This document shows, one piece after another, positions 1 through 10,781 of a DNA stretch of 64,000 nucleotides. The first letter of the stretch is position 1; the number at the start of each line of letters is the position of its first letter. The stretch spans positions 1 through 64,000 of the forward strand of contig NW_022205289.1 in assembly GCF_008831285.2 (NCBI RefSeq), given 5' to 3'. The position numbers and the translations under genes were made by a program. The notes beneath the pieces are model-generated. The model ran no database searches. It saw only the letters and a list, made by a program, of their open reading frames with translations, and was not told where the DNA came from. The DNA comes from Nymphaea colorata. Lineage: Eukaryota > Streptophyta > Magnoliopsida > Nymphaeales > Nymphaeaceae.

Positions 1-460
1 TCAAACGAAACATTTTTTGGAGAGATGTTTCAGGCTTAACCCCTTACCTGAATGGGTTGTTTGAGCTTATGTTGTAGGTTTAACCCTTTGCCTGCATGGG
101 TTTGCCAATATTGAATTCAGATTTAACCTCCCTAAAATGAGTGGCCTTGGCTCGCATTACACGTTCAACCCCTTACCTTTGTGCATTGTGTTGGCTTACA
201 GGTTCAACCCCTTACATGTGTTGGCTGTGTTGACTTGTAGTGCAGGCTTAACCCCTTTACCTACGTGGGTTGCTTTGGCTTGCAGGTTTAACACCTTACT
301 TGTGTGGGCTGCGTTGACTTGTAGTGCAGGTTTAACCCCTTTACCTGCGTGGGTTGCTTTGGCTTGCATTGTAGGTTTAACCCCTTGCCTGCGTGGGTTA
401 CTCTTTTGTCCATAGTTTCAAGTTTTACCTCTTTCCTGAATGGGTTGCTGAATAACAAGT
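1..460. repeat. Minisatellite, ~43-bp unit, about ten degenerate copies
   Basis: Units of about 40-46 bp share the core AGGTTTAACCCCTTACCTG followed by GTGGGTTGCTTTGGCTTGC. Clear unit starts lie near 30, 75, 200, 244, 284, 328 and 373, with decayed units at the edges. A 92-codon open frame (137-415) is only the translation of the array and has no independent coding support. The array may continue left of the window. Confidence 0.85.
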
Positions 461-620
461 GGCAATACCAAGAAATAACCTTCATCACCTCGAACACCTT
501 TGTTGAAGCAATGACTAAGACCCTGTTGCTCCTTCATTGGTTGTGACAAGAAATTTTCCAATCACCTCGAGTCTCTGTTAGTGAAATTTTTGTTTTCACC
601 CAAGGCTGGATTTTGAACTT

Positions 621-780
621 GTTAAAATTTCCCAAACCAGTGTTTGGGTTGAGCTTGCTTCGAAAAAGCCCTTAGCCAAACGGCCAAGTTGCGCTTACTC
701 CATAAAATTCCCTTGTCTAGTGACATGGTTGAGCTAGCTTTTAGAAAGCTCTGAGCCTAGCGGCAGGATTGCGCTTGATC
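621..780. repeat. Two tandem 80-bp units
   Basis: The words GGTTGAGCT and TTGCGCTT recur with an 80-bp offset (GGTTGAGC at 647 and 727), giving two diverged tandem copies. No coding potential is seen. The flanks 461-620 and 781-930 hold nothing recognisable. Confidence 0.7.
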
Positions 781-930
781 AAATCTTTAGCTTAACAACT
801 AGTTGATTTGATTGAGATATAATCCCTTTTACTATGGACAATAATAACTGTTCATGAAAAATATTTGTCGCAAAAGAAATTTAGAAATGTCCTTGAAATA
901 TTAAAAAAATGCCCACAAGAAAATTGATTT

Positions 931-2426
931 CTCCCACCATTGGGTATGAAAAAAAATCAAAAACTCACGAAATGGGGAATGATGAATCACTCATTGGGGT
1001 TCCTAATCGGGTGATTAAGAAATAAACTAAGTGTCAAAATGACATGAAGATGCACTTTAACATGTACAAATTTGTGAAGGGCTTTCCTGGTTTGGACAAG
1101 TCCCAACCTTAAAAATCAACACAAGAACGAATAAGTCCCAACCAAGCACTCATTCTGACGATGCATTTGCTCATTAATTAAGGGAAATTAGAATGTCATG
1201 CATGAACATCATCTCAAGCATAAGGGATGAGTAAAATAATAAACAAACATATTTTGGATTAAAATGAAGAAATAGAATTTACTCCGCCTTGCTCATACCC
1301 CGGTGCACTAAAGATATTACTCTCAATTTCTGATAAGAAATCATTTGAGCTTTCTTGCACGGCCATCGGGAAGTGGCAAGAGGAAAAGAGAAAATGAGAA
1401 TAAGAGGAAGATTACATACGTCGAATATGAATGATACTATAAATGAGCCCTCTCTTTGAATGATCTTGGAGTCGCCTAAGATGAAGCTCCAAGATGACGA
1501 ACCACCAAGAGATCTCTTTGTGCTCCTTTGAAGAATTTGAACTAGGAGAAGCTTGCTCCCAAGGCTGGAGAAGAAGAGAGAAATGAAAAGAAAGAGCTAA
1601 GAAAAAATTGGAATTTTCAATTGAAGAAGCATAAGAGGTTCCTCCATGATAGGCTCATTGCTCAAGAGGGAGGAAAATGGGGTTTTTATAGCGAGTTTTG
1701 GATTCAAAACTCAAAGTTCAAATTTGTTTGAATTTCATAACATTTTCATATGAATTTCATATAATTTTGAATAGAAATAGGTTTAAAATGAGCATGATTG
1801 GCCATTAGGCTTGTAAATCCTTTTTTGAGGTGTAAGCAGGGTAATGCCCACTTAAAACGCTCAAAATTGCCCTCTAACGGTCGATTTCCGAAGAAAATGA
1901 GGTTTGACAACACACGCCAGTCCAAAAATGCGCTTGAGGGCGTGCAGAAGCGCATGGCACGCGCGGTCGCACAATTGTGCAACGCACGCATTGTTGTGCG
2001 ATAGCGCGTTGTGATGACGCACGGTCGCACACAACATGCGATTGCATGACCGCACGATCGTGCAAAACCCTTTATTTTTTTAATTATAATTTTAAAATGA
2101 TATAAAAATAGAAAATAAAATAAAATGAGTATAAAACTTTCTTTCTTTTTGTTTAATTTATTTAAAAAGTGTATAAAATTGGTTTTTTGTTTCAAATGGA
2201 TGGTCGAAATCATTTCGAGTGACTCCAAACTCGTTTTGAATCCAGATTCGGTTCAATTAGCCACCAACGAAGTATAAAATAAAAGGAATGTATGTGCACG
2301 TGACTGACACTTATAGCACCAGATTTTGTCGTTTTGAACTCGATTTTGATTTTGAGTTTGAAATGTTTGATTTGGATCTAAATTTCATTTTACATCGAAT
2401 AGTTTCGAAAAATTGGGGTGATCACA
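931..2426 (-). repeat. Family X long direct repeat, copy 1 (LTR-like, minus)
   Basis: This block is repeated at 3809-5697 in the same order: ACCATTGGGTATG near 937, TTGGACAAGTCCCAACCT near 1093, a CCGGTGCACT motif, a TATA-like stretch (minus strand, 1683-1690), a GC-rich island, and an end reading GGGGTGATCACA. Read on the minus strand it begins TGTGATCACCCC, carries a TATA box and then a pyrimidine-rich leader, which is the layout of a plant gypsy-type LTR. No PBS or PPT was found to prove it is an LTR. The copies are clearly diverged. Confidence 0.65.
1925..2062. other. GC-rich island of GCGCACG/CGTGCGC words inside family X
   Basis: The island holds dense alternating purine-pyrimidine words such as GCGCATGGCACGCGCGGTCG in otherwise AT-rich DNA. 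Short self-complementary words (GCGCACG, CGATCGTGC) recur. The matching position in copy 2 (5085-5268) holds a similar but diverged island. It shows no coding signal. Confidence 0.7.
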
Positions 2427-3808
2427 CCCATGTTTGGCACTGCTTGGCTTGAGAGTAATGAAATTAAAAGAAAAGAACCTATGTGTTTGCATCCCCAAAA
2501 TTTTGGTGGTTTTTGGTTTTTGGAGTGCTCTAGAAAAATGAGTTTTATTTTGAAAATGAGAGAGAAAGGGACTCACCAGTACGAGGATCGACCGTTTTCG
2601 GCACCTTTACCGAGTGTAATCAATCCAAGGGCTATGTCTATTATTGATGCATGTCATTTTGGATTGAACATCTCTCTCTATATGCGGCGTAGAAAAATAT
2701 TGAAAGTTTGATGTTTCAAACTTTCGAAAAGGTTCTTGAAGAATTACTTTAGAATGTGAAATATTTTGGAGAAAACTAGAATTGAGAAATCTTTGTAAAT
2801 ATCATTTGGAAGGCTTGGGAAATCATTTTGAAATCACTTTAGTGTTCTCTTAAGACTTTAAGTAGGCTTGAGATTTTGCTCTAATTTGGTTACTACCTAG
2901 CTAAAGCTTCATCTCGTATTGCTTAAATTCTTTCGGGGAGGTGCTTGTGATCATAAGTGGTATTAAGTGAGTGTGAATGCATGAATGCATTGATCCTATA
3001 TGATTAAAAAGGAAAATCATTCATTCCAACCATAATATTCACCTAAGTTTTCTTTTTGATAATTATCATATATAAGAAGAAAAAAATTTTGAAAATGGAT
3101 TGGGGTTGTAGACCATCAAACATGAACCCAATATTGAGTTATTACTTGAGTTTTGGTCTTGATGAAGTCGGTAAATAAAAGATCATGAGAAAATATTTAA
3201 AGGAATGAAAGAGATGCAATATTCTTTATAAAAAGAAAGAGAGGGAGAGAAAAAAACTTCAAAGATCACTAGATGGAAGATTTTGAAATAGGAGGAGATA
3301 TATATTCTCTATATGTATGTATACATATTTGTATAAGCTTTTGAAAATAAAATCCTAACTTAAATAGAGAGGGAAAGAAAAAGAGAAATATATATATATA
3401 TATTTAGATAAGAAATTTGTAGGAAAAGACATTTAACTTGAAGAGACAAACAAAAGGTTCTAGAGTGAGAAAATAAAACACATGTATATATCCATTCATA
3501 TGTAGATGAAAATTTGTAAATTAAAATGTGGAAACATAGAGAGAGACAGATGAAGGAATCATCATATGCACATATATGTATATAACATGTATATACATAT
3601 CTGTCTTCATGAGATTAGAAATGAAGAAATGACTTAAAACAACCGACTTCAAGTTTGATGTAGGCTGGAAGGGAGCTTGGGCTCATGTAAGAACCTAAGC
3701 TAAGTCTCCAAAGCCACATTAGAGAGGGTATTTGCTTTCGAAAATATTTTTAAAATATGATTTATATATAACCATAGAATGTTTTTATTTAGTTTGTTGC
3801 AAGAGATA
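2427..3808. other. Spacer between the two family X repeats; no gene
   Basis: The stretch is AT-rich with small ATATAT and GAGAGA runs (3300-3600). It holds no open frame with recognisable similarity, no tRNA-Met primer site and no polypurine tract that would confirm it as the inside of an LTR element. The segment near 3650-3850 (TAGGCTGGAAG, AAGTCTCCAAAG) recurs in inverted orientation at 14078-14460. Confidence 0.5.
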
Positions 3809-4075
3809 TATTCCTTCTACCATTGGGTATGGAAGAAAAATAAGCAACATAGCGAGGCACTCATTGAGGTTCCTAATTAGGTGATTAAGAAGGAAACTAA
3901 ATGTATTAACATGAAGATGCATTTTTAGCATGTACATATTCGTGAGGGTTCTCCCCCGGGTTGGACAAGTCCCAACCTCAAAATTTCACATAGAATAAGG
4001 AGGAAATCCCAAATCATACTCTCATTTTCACGGTGCATTCATATATAAATGAAAAATCAAACAACTATGCATGGA

Positions 4076-4590
4076 TAAAATGAAAGCAATATTTAAGAAA
4101 AGAGAAAAAGCATGATTCAACCTCATACTCCCGGTGCACTCGAGCATAGTCTTTTGACTCTAAGATAGAGATTGAGAACCATCTCATATGGCCATGGGGA
4201 GATGAGCAGGAGAGAAAATAAGGAACCAAAACAAGGCTATATTCAAGAAGAGATAGAACATGATGCAATCATAAAATGAAATATCATCTCCTCTTCTCAT
4301 GCTTCCGATGCACTCAAGCATAGTCTCTTGACTTTAAAATAGAGATGGAGTGCTATCTCATATGGCTGTGAGGAGATGAAGAGGAGGGGAAATGAATGAA
4401 GCAAAACAAGATTATATTCAAGAAAAGAGATAGCATAATTGAATCATAAAATGGAATGTCACTTCGCCTTCGCATGCTCCTGGTGCACTCAAGGATAGCC
4501 TCTTGACTCTAAGAGATTTTAAAGCTATCTTGTATGGTCATGGGGAGATGAAGAAGGGAAGAAAATAGAAAGAATGAAATGGGATGTTGG
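4076..4590. repeat. Three tandem ~175-195-bp units inside family X copy 2
   Basis: Units start at ATAAAATG near 4076, 4271 and 4446. Each contains a GGTGCACTC or GATGCACTC motif, CATAGTCTCTTGACT-like words and ATGGCCATGGGGAGATGA-like words. Copy 1 has a single diverged equivalent near 1260-1390. The expansion therefore occurred in copy 2 after the copies separated, or was lost from copy 1. Confidence 0.75.
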
Positions 4591-4880
4591 TTACATACCT
4601 CTTATGAGAATGATTTTGAAAAGAAAATGATCACCCTTGCTTGGATTGATCTTAGACTCGCCTTGAATAGAGCTCCAAGGTGATGAAGAAGAGGCCTCCA
4701 AGAGATCTTCGTGCTCCATTGAAGTTATTGTAGTTTGCTTCAAGTTGGAGAAGAAGAAGAAGATGGAGGAGAAGAAGAGGGAAAATGGAGGAAGAGAGCT
4801 TGAGAGAACTCTAAGTCTTCAAATGCAGTAGAGTTTCTCCAAGGGCTAGCTCCTTTGCCCGAGAGGGTGAAAATGGGCGT

Positions 4881-4887
4881 ATTTATA
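4881..4887 (-). promoter_or_regulatory. TATA-box candidate of family X
   Basis: The minus strand reads CTATAAATACGCCC here, followed by a pyrimidine-rich leader. The same context (TATTTATAGAGAGTTKTGGAGCC on plus) recurs at 15537-15543, and a weaker form lies at 1683-1690. A conserved TATA across three copies supports an LTR promoter. Confidence 0.45.
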
Positions 4888-5084
4888 GAGAGTTGTGGAG
4901 CCAAAACTCAAATTTCAAGTTTTTTAGATTTTTATAACATTTTCAAATAATTTTGAATAGGTTTTGCTTAAGTATGATTGGCTATTATGCCTGAAAGTTC
5001 ATTTTTGAGGTGTAGGGAGCGCTAATCCCCACTTAAAAAGCTCAAAATCGCCCTCTAAAGGTCAATTTTTTGAAGAAAAAACGG

Positions 5085-5268
5085 TGGCTAAGTGCCTTGG
5101 CAGCGCACGGGTGCAGCAACACGCATACCCATGAATGTCGCGCTGCCGTGCGTGCTGTGTGGTCACCCAAGCACGTGGTCACGCAAGCTCACTGTCACAT
5201 GCGACAGCACGCTAGTGCATTGCGCGACGCACGACCATGCGTCGTGCGACTACGCGTTGCGGGATGCT
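5085..5268. other. GC-rich island in family X copy 2
   Basis: GCGCACG, CGTGCGAC, CACGCAAG and similar words are packed into 180 bp, matching the island at 1925-2062. The two short open frames here exist only because stop codons are rare in GC-rich DNA. Confidence 0.65.
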
Positions 5269-5697
5269 CAAAAAGTCAATTTTTTTAAATTAAATTTAAA
5301 TTTAATAAAATGATATAAAGTAAAAAAGGACTGTTTATAAAATAAAATTATTATTTTGTTATTAAAATGGTTTTTTTTTGTTACAAATGGGTGGTCGATT
5401 CCATTTTGAGCGACTCCGAACTCGCTCCAAATCCGATTTTGGTTTAATCGGCTGTCGACTCGTTCGACTACGTGACTTGGGTTTAAAAACATGTTTTGGC
5501 ATGGTAATGAGACCTTAAAACAAAGGGAAGGTCCGTGCTCGCGCGAAACGCGGTTCGAATTATGGGTTTAAAATGCTTGATTTGGATATGAACTTGGGTT
5601 TAAAAATTCATTTTATATCGAATAGCAACAAATTTGTTTTGGACCTAGGATTAAATCCAAACACAGTATTTTTTGAAAAATTTGGGGTGATAACACT

Positions 5698-5964
5698 ATG
5701 TAACCTGACCTGTTTTGACTGTAATACATATATATATATATACATTTTTTGGGGGTCCAGCCGACAACAGGCTGACGCCCTGCCATACTTGTCACGTTCC
5801 ATAGCTATTTCAGCTCATTTCCAAAGTATATACCAATACTTTATGGACCTCTTCTCCTCCACCATATACATCTGCTTTATGGACCCTACATTAATTTTCT
5901 AGGTGTTGTGTTAAACAAAATGATCAAACTGTTCTTCAGGTACAAAAAAAGGAAAAAAAAAACC
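5698..5964. other. Intergenic DNA with a short TA microsatellite
   Basis: A short ATATAT run lies near 5728-5741. Nothing else is recognised. Confidence 0.5.
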
Positions 5965-6290
5965 TAAGCCCGGGTATCAGGCTCGGGCCGGCCCAAAACC
6001 CGGGACTGAGCCTGGCCCGGTTAAATTAATAAAATATATATATTTTTTTAGAATAATATATAAATATTAAAAATCATAATAAAATAGTATGATTATATAT
6101 AAAATATATATTAGAAAGCTGTTATCGGGCCCACCCAAGCTTATTGGACCCAGTCGGGCCAGCCCATAATATTTCTGTCTGGCTCGGTGCCCTTTTTTCC
6201 AAGCCCGGGCCCGGGCCCGGGCCTGAGTCGGGCTGTGTACCGAGTACCCACCGGTGGCCTGACCCAATGCCCAAGCCTAAAAAAAAAAAC
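5965..6290. mobile_element. GC-ended, AT-cored repeat element (unclassified)
   Basis: Two GC-rich blocks (about 5967-6020 and 6121-6275, with CCCGGG triplicated near 6203-6223) flank an AT-rich core. The left block plus the AT core recur at 54120-54320. Similar CCCGGGC/GGGCCGGG blocks bound the insertion at 51963-52920. This points to a dispersed non-autonomous element, but no clean terminal inverted repeat or target duplication could be fixed. Confidence 0.5.
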
Positions 6291-6639
6291 CACCCGGCTG
6301 ACCCCTTGCCATAAAAAAAAAAAGAAAGAAAATATGAATAAATAAATAAAGCCCTCTTTGACTCATAGCTAGAGGTGCTAAAATAATACAGATCTTTAGA
6401 AAGCATTTTGGTGGGGAAAAAAAGTGCATCATACAACACTATTGACAGTAGAGTGGGTGATTCCCATTTTATTTGCATTTTCCACAATACATGCCTTTTA
6501 CAGCAAACATAATGTGCCATGGGAAATATTTGCATGACGTTGATTTATTTATTTTTTAACTGCAGCTTAAAGTGACATTTCTAAACTGCCATGGTTGATT
6601 TGTCACGGCAGAGAAAAACGTCAGCTAACGCTTTTTTTT
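6291..6639. other. Intergenic DNA, nothing recognised
   Basis: A-rich sequence with no supported gene or repeat. Confidence 0.5.
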
Positions 6640-6810
6640 TTGTTTGATAATAATTTTTAGTAATAAAATATAAATGGCTCTTATAACATCAAAATTTTGA
6701 GTGTAGAAAGATCTTTTCTTTCATTGCAAAAATAACTTCACCTAAAACATGATTTACATTAAATTAGTATTTAAAACACATTAGGAGGTCCATATTTTGT
6801 TTAAAATGCT
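6640..6810 (-). repeat. Dispersed repeat, inverted partner of 24495-24660
   Basis: The minus strand shows ordered words (GACCTCC, AAATACTAATTTAATGTAAA, CATGTTTTAG, TTTTGATGTTATA.GAGCC) that appear in the same order on the plus strand at 24495-24660. No coding content is present. Its class is unknown. Confidence 0.6.
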
Positions 6811-6844
6811 GTTAATCACTAATTTAAAAGGTCTGAATTTAATA

Positions 6845-7127
6845 GACTGAAGACTATCGCTAACATGCCTGCCTTGGAGTCGTTTGAGGTGAAAGATTGT
6901 AGCGAGCTTCAGCAATTTTCTGACATGCTGCTTTCAAGTCATTGAAGGTGAAAAACTGTGGCAGCCTCCAACAAGTAGTTGACATGTCTGCTCTCAAGCC
7001 ATTGGAGGTGTCCAGGTCTAACAGGAAGAACATGTCCGACGGATGCAAAGGAACAGATTGCCTGTCTCTCAAAGCATGTTGGGGATTTTCGAATGTCCTG
7101 CACTCAACCATCTCAGTGAAAAGTTAA
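6845..7127 (+). pseudogene. LRR tail fragment of a CNL resistance gene
   Basis: The stretch AAGACTATCGCTAACATGCC matches, with one difference, the LRR repeats of NLR1 near 43690 and 43810 (AAGACTCTCGCTAACATGCC). Translation gives degenerate LRR units of the form (M/L)xALxSLEVKxC. They are followed by a tail with GATGCAAAG.AACAGATTGCCTG, which is the tail of NLR1 near 44520. Only the last few LRRs and the C-terminus remain, with frame breaks near 6930. The sequence downstream (7128-7290) also resembles the NLR1 3' flank. It is a relic of the same family. It heads the segmental duplication at 7010-11815, whose partner at 49893 keeps only the C-terminal tail. Confidence 0.8.
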
Positions 7128-8775
7128 TAATTAGCACATATTGGGGTTTATTATCTGAAATGTGTGTGGTTTTTAAAATGGGTGACAGATTGTAACTTTT
7201 TTTTTTGGGTTAAATATGAATCTGCATTTCGTTGTCTTCTCTCTTTTGCTTGATTCGGTCTTGTAAATTTTTCATGACACGTTTTCCGGCTCCCAATGTT
7301 GAGAGAATGGACAAAAAATCAATAGATTGCTACCGTTTAAGTCCGAAACACTGGAAATAACAAGCAGAGCGTCGAGAAGAGAGGGAGAGAGACAAACATC
7401 GCCCCTTTGATTGCTCTCCCTCTCTCTCTCTCACATCCTTGCCCTCTCCCTTCCATCCAGCCTCACCAACAAATGTAGGGTTGAGGTATTTTAGGAATTT
7501 TTTTAATAAAGAAATCTACTTTTTACACTTTTTAACTTTTTCATTTCTCTTTTATCCTTGTAAAAATACTAAAAAGTACATTTATTATAAAAAAATTTTA
7601 ACTTTTTTTTCACTACTTTGTACATGCAACAAATATGCAATCCCACAAAAGAGAGAGGGTGGGGGTATTTTAGAAATTTTTTATAATGAAATTACTTTTT
7701 AGTCTTTTTACTTTTTTATAATCTCCTTTTTATCCTTTTTAAGACTTTCACTTTTTTATTTTATTAGTGATAGTTTGGTCATTACATAGAGGTCTGCATG
7801 AAACCAGTTTCACTCCTTTTAAGAGTATTTTGATCATTATACACCCCTGTGCACACTATGCACCTAACTAGTTTCCCACCAGAACCACCAGACATGTCTC
7901 CGTGACGTCAACCATTGTCATTTTCCCTCACCATCTTGATACTGTCCACTTGAATCGGCCTAAATCAGCTGATTCGAATCAAATGCAATTGCTGATTCAA
8001 GAGCCTCCAAATTTCAACAAATTTTTTTAATTAAATCCATTGAATCAGTCATAAACTGCGAAGTCATGCTGAATTGTCATTCTTTTAAGGTTGGTCTCTA
8101 AGGCTTTCCAAGAAGTGTTCATGGCATCATATATTGAAGTTACTTCAACTAAATGGGGGAGGTGGGGATTCAGTTCCCTATGTAAGAAATGCCAATAGCT
8201 ACAAATTGGCTTCTTTCTTGCATACTTAGCTAGTAAGTGTGCCTATGTGTGCATTTTAAGAGGTTGTTTGATAACTGTTTCACTCCACAGAACGGACTGG
8301 ACATCCTGTCTACCACACTTCCGTCCCGTTATTGGTGTTTTTTGCCCACTATTTGATGGCTTCAGGAACAGAACATCAAGTTCCTTTTCTTCTTATTATT
8401 TGTCTTGTCTGTCCTGTTTGTTCTGTTTGATTTATGCTCTGTCCATTTTGTATGTTCCATCCAATATTTGAATCTTGTACAGTCCTTTATGTTTGTGATG
8501 CCTGTTTTGTCTACTATTTGATAATAAGAACAATCTCTTTATAGTTTTTTTTTTCAACATTAATTTCTAGCAAGAACATTAAACTGCTTGCCTTTAACCA
8601 AGACCTTGCTTAACGTTTTGCTCATTTACCAACAACAGCCATCGCAATGAAGAGAAGCCACCTCCCAACACCCACCCAAAAGACAACCACAAGACCTAGA
8701 AATACTGATCCTTACATGTGATTGCTAGGAAAAAAAAAATTATATATATATATATTATATATTTATATATATACC

Positions 8776-8815
<40 letters not shown>

Positions 8816-10744
8816 CTCACACACAAAGAGAGAGAGAGAGAGAACAACTAACCAAAGTCCCTCCATGCTACAGTGACATTCACAAGAAAGAGTTGCATGA
8901 GAAACCAAGCAGGGTGCAAAGTGCAATCCAAGAATCAGGCTTCTGAAAGCTGGCATACATATATAATACATGTACAATACACGTAGTATAAGATAAATGA
9001 TATTTTTGTTTGCCCCATGAAAAATCAACTAGTAAACACAAAGATCACCACCCTAACTGTGTTCAAGTACCCACTTTAAGTAGAGCGACATAAATACAAG
9101 GACCTTACTAAAGTACCAATGTGACTTACCTGAAACTCTTATCAACTGCACCAAGAAAAAAGATACAGTGCGAGAACCAGGTAGGCTAACTAGACCTCCC
9201 ATATAAGAGTCTGAAAAATGGACACAATATCCTAAGGATGTGACCTCAAAGCTCCTGCAACTAATAAGACTTCAGCCACTGCCTCAAGTTTATAGCAAAA
9301 GACTCATACCCTTTCTATTTTACTCTTGATTCAAGAAAAAGTATGTAAAACAAACAAAAAAGAGTCGAGCATTTTTTTGTTGAGAAGATGGCAAGGATGT
9401 CCGTACAAATGGCATCTCCAGCACAGCCATAAACTGCCGGTGCACAAAAATTAATGGCACTGCCTTATATCATGCTCTAATCATTTAGACGTCAACTGTT
9501 CATCTGAGCTTGCATTCATTCATTCCAGTACTTTTTTCACTGGATTAATTACAAAAAACAGTAGGTTTTGAGCTTGAATTATTCAAAGAGTAATCGTCCA
9601 AGATATATGCACTGATAGTCCTTTTTATAGATATGACAGGAGCTGATCTCTTCACAATTGAGAATGCATCATCTTCAGTGTCTTACTACTTTTGAAAAAA
9701 GAAAAAAAAAGTTTGCAAACCTGAGTCAATTCTTCAAAGAGAAATAGTCATCTCGTCTGCTCATTCGTTAGCAATAGTCACATCAAAAACCAGCTCCATG
9801 TTTATCTCCTCAAGGTACCTGATGCCCACCTGAAACACACGCCCAGAACAACCATATAAAATCTTCTTTCATTCACCATAATGTAAAAAAAAAAGTGTAA
9901 TGAGAATTTTAAAAATGTATACAAGCATCTTATCAGTGCCATTAACAAGAACTGCAAATTAAGTGACCATCCTCTGCCGACACGCCCCAACCTTTTCTTC
10001 GTTCCAAAAACATCAACTTTTTGGGGCCGCTACATTAATTTTACAGATTGTGTATATGAAGAGGACCAAACTACCTTCAGCAGCAAGTTTTACAAAATTG
10101 CAAAAGAAGGCCTATACACAACCACTTGACATAAAAATAAAAAAGAAAAAAGAAAAGAAAGAAAGAAAGCCACCATTGGCTTGCAAACATCCTGTTGGAG
10201 ATTATGCCTTTAATACCACCCCTGCCATTGCTCTCAATTTTGCTTTTGTATTGGTCGACCATCTCTAGGTAAGCCAACCCCCATGTCTCTCTCTCTCTCG
10301 CCCACTTGTCCACCTTTGACACTGGAACTGATTATATACGTTGCCCAGAGAATGAATTTTCATGTGCCATTTTAATAATCAGAAAAAACGCCTATGTTAA
10401 TAGAAAAGGGAACTTTTTTATAGAAACAAAAAAGAAAATATCAAAAAGAAGATTTGGGGATTTGATAAAGCTAAAATTTGTAAGTTCATATATACATATC
10501 GTTATGACCAATGTACCCCTCTAACGATAAAAAGGCGTCTTCATTTTTTTGTCCCGCTCATAGTGTTATCTCATAACTATTTTATTATCTCATATTTATA
10601 TTTAATGTTATCTCATTATCTCATAAATCTTTTGTTATCTCATTCTTTTGTTTAGCATTATCTTATACATTTGTTATTATCTTACATTTATTTGTTATCT
10701 CATACACATTACCTCATACTTATTTGTTATCTCATCTTCATTTA

Positions 10745-10781
<37 letters not shown>

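Larger units (their letters stand above)
3809..5697 (-). repeat. Family X long direct repeat, copy 2 (LTR-like, minus)
   Basis: This is the counterpart of 931-2426 about 2.9 kb downstream, with the same motif order. It ends GGGGTGATAACA where copy 1 ends GGGGTGATCACA. It is longer because one internal unit is triplicated (4076-4590). On the minus strand a TATA box at 4881-4887 precedes a CTTCTTCTCC-rich leader, as expected for LTR transcription. The element class is inferred from layout only. Confidence 0.65.

Noticed and set aside
137-415. 92-codon open frame at the left edge
   Set aside because: It is the translation of the 43-bp minisatellite; repeated leucine/proline-rich peptides follow the DNA period and no domain is present.
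8722-8946. IYIYIY-type open frames on both strands
   Set aside because: They are translations of an AT microsatellite.
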